Shown here: positions 1 through 4,604 of the stretch, piece by piece
Numbering within the stretch: position 1 is the first letter of the stretch
Layout: every line of letters begins with the position of its first letter
Source of the DNA: Planctomycetota bacterium
GTDB lineage: Bacteria > Planctomycetota > Planctomycetia > Isosphaerales > Isosphaeraceae
DNA: 5,006 bases
Assembly: GCA_021818605.1 (NCBI GenBank)
Contig: JAKAUH010000942.1
Span: 1-5,006 of the forward strand
Reading direction: 5' to 3'
Translations under genes and position numbers: made by a program
The notes under the pieces: generated by a model
What the model saw: only the letters and a program-made list of their open reading frames with translations
Database searches by the model: none
Told to the model about the DNA's origin: nothing

Positions 1-1
1 T

Positions 2-91
2 CCGGTGGTGATGGGCGGCTCCAATACGGCCCGGAATATTCAACTCCTCTGTGAGCCTTGTAATCGCGTCAAGGGAGGTTCGCTCGTATGA
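2..91 (+). CDS. HNH endonuclease, C-terminal fragment (cut by window edge)
   Basis: The first 29 codons read PVVMGGSNTARNIQLLCEPC followed by NRVKGGSLV and a TGA stop. This is the classic end of an HNH nuclease domain: a Gly-Gly-Ser-Asn turn, the Asn of NIQLLC (the central N of HNH), a Cys-x2-Cys zinc knuckle (CEPC), then NRVKG. In the family, the missing upstream part carries the first CxxC and the catalytic His, and the fold cuts double-stranded DNA with one metal ion. The protein ends almost immediately after the HNH core, as in small stand-alone HNH proteins or proteins with HNH at the C-terminus. The full length and any N-terminal domain cannot be seen. It could belong to a defence system, a mobile element or a housekeeping nuclease; nothing here decides between them. 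Confidence 0.78.
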   Translation, partial: PVVMGGSNTARNIQLLCEPCNRVKGGSLV

Positions 92-743
92 GAGGGCCAA
101 ATGAGCCCTGCCTGAATGACACACAGTTAGTCCTAATACAAATAGGCAAAAGTACTTGTGTTCAAATCTCGGCCAATGCCAAGTATCGTGATTGGGCAAA
201 CGACAAAAGACAGGCATATGATCGCCGTCCGGAACTCCATGCAGTCTTGTGCCCATGGATGCACAAGACAACCTAAAGTACCTGTCCTTTCTCCGGGTCC
301 ATCGGAAAAAGGTCCGAGACGCGGCAATCGAACACCGGCCCTATCGCGTGACAGATGCTCAGCGAATCCTGTCAACCCGACTTATACATGAGCACGGAAA
401 CGGGTACATATTGATTATCGACAGATGTCCGAGGCCGCGGTGCCGCACTGATGGCCGCGGGATCGGCTCAGACAGTCCAGCCGTCGCCGGCCACCTCGTC
501 GCGACCGGCCCGGCCGAACCGGTCTGAACGGCCGCAGAGCCGCCGCCCCACGGGAAACCGCTTCGATCCGCCGCCGGCCGCCGGGCTCGGCCTGGGTGGA
601 CGGGCTCCGGAGCGACATCCGGGCGTCCTTCGGCCTTCGCCGCCGGCTGCCCCCGCGGGCACAGGCTGGTATGGGGCCGGCGGCCGTCGGTCCAGCCGGG
701 CGTCATCGGGCCGCGCGGCGCGCTGCTTGATGCGGGCTACGAA
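92..743. other. Gene-free stretch between HNH tail and toxin
   Basis: No open frame here shows a recognisable family or a good ribosome site. Frames overlap on both strands, as expected from GC content. The left part (92-430) is visibly less GC-rich than the right part (430-743). The left part holds AAAGTACTTGT (149-159) and the related AAAGTACCTGT (275-285), an AAAAGACAGGCA (205-216), and a hairpin at 244-269. The right part is GC-rich low-complexity sequence running to the toxin stop codon. No clear terminator for the toxin operon is seen. Confidence 0.6.
205..290. repeat. Inverted pair of CCTGTCCTTT-type motifs around a hairpin
   Basis: AAAAGACAGGCA at 205-216 is a near inverse complement of ACCTGTCCTTT at 280-290 (one mismatch in the core). 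Between them lies a 9-bp perfect stem, GTCTTGTGC (244-252) with GCACAAGAC (261-269), closing an 8-base loop that contains CCATGG. The same motif recurs as an inverted pair at 1561-1574 and 1625-1639. Motifs of the AAAGTACCTGTCC kind recall sequences found beside REP-associated tyrosine transposase genes; that link is from memory and is an inference. Confidence 0.5.
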
Positions 744-1145
744 TCAGGTGAGTATCTCGACCGTGACGTCGGGGAACTGGCGCAACTGGACGTCGTTGGT
801 CAGGAACCGCGCGGCGCCGTGCTCGACCGCCGCCGCCAGGTTGAGGCTGTCCGCCAGCCGGAAGCCGTATTGCGCCCGGATCCCGGTCGCCCGCTCGAAG
901 ACCGATCCCGGCAGCGCAAACTTCAATAGGTCCGGAGCGTCGAAGAAGGCGTCGTAATCGGCCAGCAGCGACGCATCGCCGAGCCTGATCGGCTTGACCC
1001 GGCACTCGAGGCGAGTTAGATCGCTGACCGCAGCCTCGTCGCCGGCCGCGACGAGCTGATCAATGCGGTCCTTCGCCTTGACGCGGAACGGATCCGGTCC
1101 TTCCATCAGATAGATCACGATCATGCTATCGAGGTAGACGATCAT
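744..1145 (-). CDS. VapC-type PIN-domain ribonuclease toxin
   Basis: The 133-residue protein has the length and layout of a single PIN domain. It starts MIVYLDSMIVIYLMEG, placing the first catalytic Asp at residue 6. Glu47 lies in SDLTRLECRV, Asp99 in RLADSLNLAAAV and Asp118 in RFLTNDVQL. These four acidic residues are the expected magnesium-binding set of PIN nucleases, which in VapC toxins cleave RNA (tRNA or rRNA in studied members; the target here is unknown). The ATG at 1145 is chosen because GGAGG lies nine bases upstream and it overlaps the antitoxin stop as ATGA, which implies translational coupling. An upstream in-frame ATG at 1199 would add 18 unrelated residues and is rejected. All catalytic residues are present, so the toxin looks intact. 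I am confident of the PIN toxin class and less sure of the exact subgroup. Confidence 0.9.
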   Translation of the reverse strand: MIVYLDSMIVIYLMEGPDPFRVKAKDRIDQLVAAGDEAAVSDLTRLECRVKPIRLGDASLLADYDAFFDAPDLLKFALPGSVFERATGIRAQYGFRLADSLNLAAAVEHGAARFLTNDVQLRQFPDVTVEILT

Positions 1146-1471
1146 CCGTCCGGGCCTCCGGGCGGCGATGGGATCGTCTGGGTCCAGATCGTCCGCCAAC
1201 GCTCCTCATACTCCTCATCCTCCGACCGCCGCTGGGCCTCATCGGCCTCCATCTCCTCGACGGATCGACCGTGGAAACCCCTGGCCGCCTGGCGCGACTG
1301 GATCTCACCGAGAACGTCCAGGATCGTCCGTCGCGAGTGCCCCGGCGAGGCAGATGAAACCGGAGCAATGACCACCCGGACCGGCCCCGGAGCCAGGCCG
1401 GGCCTCTCGTCCAGATCCAGCGTCCCGTCGGCCCTGAGGGTCCCGGTGACGACGACGGTTTCACCGCTCAT
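1142..1471 (-). CDS. Antitoxin partner of the PIN toxin (VapB role)
   Basis: This 109-residue protein is the first gene of the toxin-antitoxin operon. Residues 5-37 (TVVVTGTLRADGTLDLDERP, then GLAPGPVRVVIAP) have the short beta-strand pattern (V.G.L..DGTL.L...P.L.PG.V.V.I) of small antitoxins of the AF2212-like/DUF104 kind; this resemblance is from memory. Residues 47-62 (RRTILDVLGEIQSRQA) look helical. Residues 70-96 are strongly acidic (EEMEADEA, SEDEEYEERW), as expected of a tail that wraps and blocks a PIN toxin. The ATG at 1471 is strongly supported by AGGAGGT nine bases upstream. The stop overlaps the toxin start by four bases. Antitoxins of this kind usually repress their own operon. 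No obvious helix-turn-helix or ribbon-helix-helix is seen, so any DNA binding would rest on the N-terminal fold. Its role is well supported by position; its family is less certain. Confidence 0.82.
   Translation of the reverse strand: MSGETVVVTGTLRADGTLDLDERPGLAPGPVRVVIAPVSSASPGHSRRTILDVLGEIQSRQAARGFHGRSVEEMEADEAQRRSEDEEYEERWRTIWTQTIPSPPGGPDG
1155..1159 (-). promoter_or_regulatory. Ribosome binding site of the toxin gene
   Basis: GGAGG on the minus strand lies inside the last codons of the antitoxin, nine bases before the toxin ATG at 1145. It fixes the toxin start and suggests the toxin is translated from the same message right after the antitoxin. Confidence 0.75.
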
Positions 1472-1480
1472 GAATGAATA

Positions 1481-1487
1481 ACCTCCT
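1481..1487 (-). promoter_or_regulatory. Ribosome binding site of the antitoxin gene
   Basis: AGGAGGT on the minus strand is a near-perfect Shine-Dalgarno match nine bases before the ATG at 1471. It decides the antitoxin start against a longer upstream frame (open from 1864) that reads through repeats. It is stronger than the toxin's site, consistent with antitoxin excess. Confidence 0.85.
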
Positions 1488-1497
1488 GAGAGACAAC

Positions 1498-1528
1498 GGA
1501 TGGCGGCTCCACCATCGAGGAGCCATCC
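1498..1528. promoter_or_regulatory. Inverted repeat in the toxin-antitoxin leader (operator or 5'-UTR hairpin)
   Basis: GGATGG and CTCC on the left (1498-1503, 1507-1510, with CGG bulged) pair with GGAGCCATCC (1519-1528) around an eight-base loop. It sits between the candidate -10 and the antitoxin ribosome site. That position fits either an operator bound by the toxin-antitoxin complex or a hairpin in the leader RNA. The symmetry is seen directly; the role is inferred. Confidence 0.45.
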
Positions 1529-1540
1529 CGCGTTCCGTCC

Positions 1541-1546
1541 AGTATA
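1541..1546 (-). promoter_or_regulatory. Candidate -10 box of the toxin-antitoxin operon
   Basis: The minus strand reads TATACT here, a good -10 hexamer in an otherwise GC-rich region. Transcription from it would give a leader of roughly 60 bases containing the 1498-1528 inverted repeat. The -35 position at 17-18 bases falls in the TGTCCTTTTT repeat and matches TTGACA poorly, so this is a weak call. Confidence 0.35.
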
Positions 1547-1560
1547 GTCGCTAGGATCCC

Positions 1561-1721
1561 AAAAAGGACAGGCACATTCTCGCTTGGATTGCATGGATGT
1601 CCCGGCGGCGTAGCGGCGGTAATTTGCCTGTCCTTTTTGAGAGCTCCCTTTTTGAGAGCTCCGGGGCGGTAATTTGCCTGTCCTTTTTGAGAGCTCAACG
1701 GCATGTCCTTTTTGAGAGCTC
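1561..1721. repeat. Cluster of TGTCCTTTTTGAGAGCTC repeats
   Basis: TGTCCTTTTTGAGAGCTC occurs whole at 1629-1646, 1679-1696 and 1704-1721, and as a 15-base partial copy at 1647-1661. Two of the whole copies belong to an identical 31-base unit (1616-1646 and 1666-1696) starting GCGGTAATTTGCC. An inverted copy of the core, AAAAAGGACAGGCA, lies at 1561-1574. The whole copies differ mainly in the base before TGTCC and in spacing, so the array is not a clean tandem or CRISPR-like repeat. It is best read as a cluster of REP-like or transposon-end sequences. It separates the toxin-antitoxin promoter from the transposase remnant. Confidence 0.8.
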
Positions 1722-1829
1722 AACGGCACGGTGGGCCTCGGCGGTCGGGCTGTCAGGTCGCTGCCGGCAAGTCGGGCACTGGCATCGATGCGGGAGCGGC
1801 CGCTCGTTCCTGTGGGACATACGCCCTTC

Positions 1830-1860
1830 CCTCCCTGCGAGAAGCTCTCGGAGAGGGAGG
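1830..1860. repeat. Palindromic element beside the transposase remnant
   Basis: CCTCCCT (1830-1836) pairs with AGGGAGG (1854-1860), and inside it CGAGA (1838-1842) pairs with TCTCG (1846-1850) around AGC, leaving a small internal bulge. No T-run follows on the plus strand, so it is not a standard terminator. Its position just before the first recognisable transposase codons suggests a REP-like palindrome or the junction of a rearrangement. Confidence 0.55.
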
Positions 1861-1867
1861 ACATTCT

Positions 1868-2446
1868 AACCCAGAACCAGAAAACTTATTTGCGGGCGTC
1901 CGCTATGCGGCCGCGAAATTGCCCTACACCCCGAAGGGGAGCCGCGCCGGTCCGTTCTACCAGTACATCCAGCGCCAAGGCGAGCGTCCGGAGGAGTACC
2001 GCTTCAACGCCTTCCTCGCGACCCGCGATGGCGACGAAGTCGAGGAACTGGCCGGGGACTTCCCCAAGCGATGGCACGTGGAGGAGTTCTTCAACGCCCA
2101 TCAGGCGTTGGGCTGGGATCGTGCCGGGACCTGCAACCTCAACATCCGTTATGGGCAGATGACGATGGCGTTGATCGCGCAGGCGGCGATTGATGGGATT
2201 CGCAAGCGACTGGCTCCACCGGCGACGAACTGGGATGCCCGGCACATGGCGACGGCCTACTTTGAGGGGCTGGAGGGGGATGTGCGGGTCGACGGCGACA
2301 CGATCGTCGTGACGTACTACAACGCCCCCGATGCCGATCGACTGCGAGAGCACTACGAGGACCTACCAGCCAAGCTGCGCGCCGAGAAACTCGACCCGCG
2401 GGTCCCTTGGCTCTACGGGTTCCAACTCGATTACCGCTTCCGCTGA
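1868..2446 (+). pseudogene. DDE-type transposase remnant, C-terminal part only
   Basis: About 190 residues are readable, from NPEPENLFAGVRYAAAKLPY to a TGA after GFQLDYRFR. The stretch KRWHVEEFFNAHQALGWDRA (about 2066-2125), followed by NLNIRYGQMTMALIAQAAI, is typical of the C-terminal catalytic block of DDE transposases, where a Glu in a W-x-[IV]-E-x-F-F context is the last acidic residue. I read this as IS4-like in the broad sense; the exact IS family is uncertain. The N-terminal region with the two catalytic Asp residues is missing: upstream sequence is repeats, not transposase. No in-frame ATG lies in the recognisable part before the QMTM stretch near 2159. An open frame continues upstream to an ATG at 1703 inside a repeat, giving a 247-codon chimera. 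The part 1703-1867 does not look like transposase. It is almost certainly inactive. Confidence 0.7.
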
Positions 2447-3060
2447 TGTAAAATCAATGAACCCGAAAAAATCGCTGCCGCGGGGCCACCGGCTGGTCAG
2501 GGCCCGGGCTGAGCATGAGCGCGAGGGGTCATCATCGACATGGACCAGGGAAATGGTGCGACGTCCCCGGGAGGTCCGACGCGGAAACGTCGCAAGCCTG
2601 CTCACGAGGATCCCGTCCCACGCGGGGCTGCGGAGGACGCGGCGAGAGATTGAAAACTGCGAGCCGCCGCGCCGGGGATCGCCCGCGTGCCCAGGCTCTC
2701 CGCGATCTTCGCGGCTCCGCGCGAGACTCCCAGCTCACAGCATGCGCGTACCACGCGGGAAGACCGTGGGGAGCCAGCGGCTGGTGCGGTGCCAGCCGAT
2801 CGGATGACGGTCTACAGTTCGCGGCCGACCGACGTAGCCGCCATCCCCCGGCCCCGCTCCGGCCGCCCGGTCGCGACACCCGCCCGGTCCCGGCCCGATC
2901 CGGCCGGCGTTCCCGGCCCGAAATCGGGACAGCCCCCGCCGGTGCCGGCCCGATCGCCGGTAACGCTCCAGCGCACCGCCGGGTTCCGGTCACGACGCCG
3001 CCGCCCGGCCGTCCGAACCGTTCCCGCCGACCAACGCCCGCAGAGTCATCACAACCCGAC
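2447..3060. other. GC-rich stretch without a credible gene
   Basis: Long frames are open on both strands here, but their translations are Arg/Pro/Ala/Gly-rich with no domain, no good ribosome site and heavy overlap with each other. These are features of GC-driven spurious frames. A hairpin CGGCTGG (2778-2784) with CCAGCCG (2792-2798) is visible. Imperfect repeats of CCGGCCCGATC-like sequence occur at about 2888-2960. No terminal inverted repeat for the transposase remnant is recognised. Confidence 0.55.
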
Positions 3061-3068
3061 GTGAAAAC

Positions 3069-3083
3069 TTCGGAAATTCCGAA
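3069..3083. promoter_or_regulatory. 15-bp palindrome in an AT-richer patch
   Basis: TTCGGAA-A-TTCCGAA is a perfect palindrome around one central base, followed by an A-run (3082-3087). It stands out in an AT-richer island (3060-3125) that also contains TATATA at 3115-3120. It could be an operator. On the minus strand it could be a small hairpin followed by GTTTTC. Neither role has a clear gene to serve. Confidence 0.35.
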
Positions 3084-3130
3084 AAAAGCTGGGAATAAAT
3101 CGGCGCGGCGAGCGTCTATATAGGATGTCG

Positions 3131-3311
3131 GTCGGTCCGTCTTTGGCAATTTGGCCGACGGTAAGAAAACCATCCCGCCCGGGATGGCGGTGCATCCGTG
3201 ATGGTGCGCGAGGCGGGCCGCCAATGTTGCGGCGGGCCTCGCGGTACGCGTCGCGGGCAGGCGGAATCCGGCCGCCTGTTCCATCGGCGCCCTGTTGCTT
3301 GCAACAAGGGC
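3131..3311. other. Run of adjacent hairpins (possible structured RNA or palindromic element)
   Basis: Within 180 bases there are four strong stems in a row: CCATCCCG/CGGGATGG (3170-3187), CGCGAGGC-GG-GCCGC with its mirror GCGGC-GG-GCCTCGCG around CAATGTT (3207-3243), CAGGCGG/CCGCCTG (3258-3278), and GCCC-TGTTGC with GCAACA-A-GGGC (3289-3311). A weaker GTCGG/CCGAC pair (3131-3135, 3155-3159) precedes them. Gaps between the four strong stems are only 10-19 bases. No coding frame explains the symmetry. It may be a noncoding RNA, a MITE-like element or chance in GC-rich DNA; the strand is undetermined. Confidence 0.4.
3163..3187 (-). terminator. Terminator-like hairpin, minus strand
   Basis: The 8-bp stem CCATCCCG/CGGGATGG (3170-3187) is followed on the minus strand by TTTTCTT (complement of 3163-3169). 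The loop as drawn is only two bases, so in RNA one or two base pairs would open. No recognised minus-strand gene lies just upstream, so its target would be an unannotated RNA. It may also simply be part of the hairpin cluster. Confidence 0.35.
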
Positions 3312-3850
3312 AAGGTGAGTGCATTTGGTCCCGGGCGGGGTTTTGAGGGCTCAAGCACCCCGAAATCGCGCGAACGAACCCAATCTTCATAAATCCTTAT
3401 ACTCGTTCGAGCGTTCTCGGCGCCGAAGAGGCGTCGCGGGGGTGGAAAAGAGCAAAACGAACCCAATTTCTGCCCGAGGGGCAGGCGCGGTTAGGTTCGT
3501 TTGCCCACCATGCGGTCCGCGTTCGTTTTGCGCGCCGAGGGCGATCGGCCCGGATTCGGCGGGTGTTTCGTGATCCTTCGGGACGGCGCAATTCCGACCG
3601 GGCCTCGCGGCAGCGAGGCGACATGAAGAGGTCTGACGACCCCTTGCCTTCCGCCGGCCGGTGGCCTTCGCGAGGGATGAAAAGCCGTGCTGCCGGCGGG
3701 ACGGCGGCCGGACGGCTAGATCGGGCCGGCCGCGGTCGCCTGAGGGGCTGACCTACTTCGAGGAGGACAAGCGGGACTGGCTCTGGGCGCGGTGGCGAAA
3801 TCGAGCGAACGAGCCTCATGTCGCGAGGCGGCACCCATACCGATGAAAGC
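3312..3850. other. Intergenic stretch with planctomycete-like dispersed repeats
   Basis: No frame here resembles a known protein. Translations such as KTNPIS and RANEPH are the kind of spurious reading I associate with repeat-laden intergenic DNA of Isosphaeraceae (inference from memory). Besides the AACGAAC repeats, it holds a hairpin GCCTCGC (3602-3608) with GCGAGGC (3613-3619) around GGCA. An ATG (3623) follows at once but opens no recognisable gene. Confidence 0.5.
3373..3530. repeat. AACGAACCCAAT dispersed repeats in both orientations
   Basis: AACGAACCCAAT occurs at 3373-3384 and 3456-3467. Inverse copies follow: GGTTCGTTT at 3494-3502 (pairing with AAACGAACC at 3455-3463) and GTTCGTTTTG at 3521-3530 (pairing with CAAAACGAAC at 3453-3462). 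A further related GCGAACGAGCC lies near 3805. Mixed orientation and irregular spacing argue for a dispersed repeat family rather than a tandem array. Confidence 0.6.
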
Positions 3851-3891
3851 GACACACTGTGTGCGTGCACACTGGGTGTCCCCTGTTTTTT
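3851..3891 (+). terminator. Hairpin plus T-run, terminator-like
   Basis: A 30-base near-palindrome (3851-3880) pairs GACAC with GTGTC and GTGTGC with GCACAC, with two single mismatches between them. CCCTG follows, then six Ts (3886-3891). This is the shape of a factor-independent terminator on the plus strand. No supported plus-strand gene lies nearby upstream (the transposase remnant ends 1.4 kb before), so it may end an unannotated RNA or be a repeated palindrome. Confidence 0.5.
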
Positions 3892-3937
3892 AGAGCAACT
3901 CAATCCTGTCAATATGGCAGCTGGCATGGGTCGCCGC

Positions 3938-4051
3938 CTTCAAGCGAGCGGGCTGGGCAATGTTGTCACCCGCAGGCGGCGCCATCCCCGCCGACGGCAA
4001 CTTCCCCCTGCTTCGCGCGAGCGGGCTGGGCAATGTTGTCACCCGCAGGCG
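3938..4051. repeat. 35-bp exact direct repeat, two copies
   Basis: Positions 3944-3978 and 4017-4051 are identical over 35 bases. They contain GGGCTGGGCAATGTTGTCAC and end CCGCAGGCG. The match extends left as CTTC plus two mismatches (3938 and 4011), giving about 41 bp at a 73-bp period. GCGGG and CCCGC inside each unit can pair. Two copies with a 38-bp gap are too few for a CRISPR call. A local duplication or a dispersed intergenic repeat is more likely. Confidence 0.8.
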
Positions 4052-4243
4052 ACTGGCCTGGCGGCCGAATGCACCGAGTGCGACGGGTTGTGATGTGACC
4101 AGGCTGGGCGACGGGTCATGACTGCTTGTCAAAGCGACGAGCGTTCCATTAGCATGGGTTGTCAGCGGTCGTCGCGGGGGGTTTCGTTTGTTCGTCCCGG
4201 CGCGGCGACGCTGAAACCCTCCGGGGACGGATCCTGCCGAGAG

Positions 4244-4277
4244 AAAAACGATCGAACCTTCCGTGGTTTTCGATCGT
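4244..4277 (-). terminator. Terminator-like hairpin with T-run, minus strand
   Basis: ACGATCGAA (4248-4256) pairs with TTCGATCGT (4269-4277), and CC/GG inside extend the stem across a two-base bulge. On the minus strand the stem runs straight into TTTTTCTC (complement of 4241-4248). This is a good factor-independent terminator shape, but no minus-strand gene is recognised between 4278 and 5006. It would end an unannotated transcript, or serve as a barrier before the divergent side of the ABC gene. Confidence 0.5.
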
Positions 4278-4396
4278 AGCAGCGCTGGTAGTCGGGCGGC
4301 GCACCTGCACGGAGTCGACGATCCGCCGGGGCGAAGGCCGGCGACGGAATCGAGACGGCTGGTCCGCGACGCCCGATCCATCGGAGTTCGCAACGC

Positions 4397-4426
4397 CCCG
4401 AACCGGCCCACGGTTCGGGAACGTGG
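4397..4426. promoter_or_regulatory. Two mutually exclusive hairpins upstream of the ABC gene
   Basis: CCCGAACC (4397-4404) pairs with GGTTCGGG (4412-4419). The same GTTCGG bases can instead fold as CCAC-GTTC/GAAC-GTGG (4408-4426, one bulged G). The two folds cannot coexist. This could be an operator with overlapping half-sites or an RNA switch; either role is inferred from position about 180 bases before the ABC start. Confidence 0.35.
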
Positions 4427-4604
4427 TGTATCATCTGTTGTCTGTCGGCATCATTCTTCAGTTCGATCCCAATCATCCATTGATTCTGCAGCGAGTGGGG
4501 ACCCGGTCCGGGACGACTCCCGGAGCTCCGGCCGCCCCGATCCGGCGACCGCCTCCGTTTCCTTGTTGTCCATCATCCGAGCCAAAGCAAAAGGCGCCCG
4601 CGTA

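Larger units (their letters stand above)
4052..4604. other. Gene-free upstream region of the ABC gene
   Basis: A plus-strand frame (4159-4605) stops overlapping the ABC start codon, but its product has no recognisable domain. It reads straight through two strong hairpins, so I do not call it a gene. The stretch holds GGGTTTC (4179-4185) pairing with GAAACCC (4213-4219), and inside that CGTC (4193-4196) with GACG (4207-4210). It also holds the minus-strand terminator-like hairpin at 4244-4277 and the alternative hairpins at 4397-4426. No convincing -35/-10 pair was found. Confidence 0.5.

Noticed and set aside
311..376. tRNA-like stretch on the minus strand (CTGTCACGC as in a tRNA-Asp anticodon loop, and GTGTTCGATT as in a T-loop)
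   Set aside because: The T-arm stem does not pair (CGGTG against GCCGC), the anticodon stem pairs for only about three bases and no matching acceptor arm is found. It is at best a decayed tRNA fragment.
451..957. 168-codon plus-strand frame antisense to the toxin gene
   Set aside because: It is partly a shadow of the minus-strand PIN toxin; the remainder is low-complexity Pro/Arg/Ser sequence.
1146..1199. Longer toxin start at 1199
   Set aside because: The extra 18 residues lie within the antitoxin reading region, lack similarity to PIN N-termini, and the 1145 start has a far better ribosome site.
1472..1864. Longer antitoxin start at 1864
   Set aside because: The extension translates the short repeats (SSQKGQANYRR-like) and ignores the strong ribosome site before 1471.
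2532..3284. 250-codon minus-strand open frame
   Set aside because: The composition is Arg/Pro/Gly-rich with no domain. It runs through the hairpin cluster and overlaps similar frames on the other strand, so it is a GC-driven open frame.
3397..3927. 176-codon minus-strand open frame
   Set aside because: It reads through the AACGAAC repeats and the terminator-like palindrome, and gives no recognisable protein.
3938..4051. Possible minimal CRISPR array
   Set aside because: There are only two repeats, with one 38-bp gap, no third copy and no cas gene in view.
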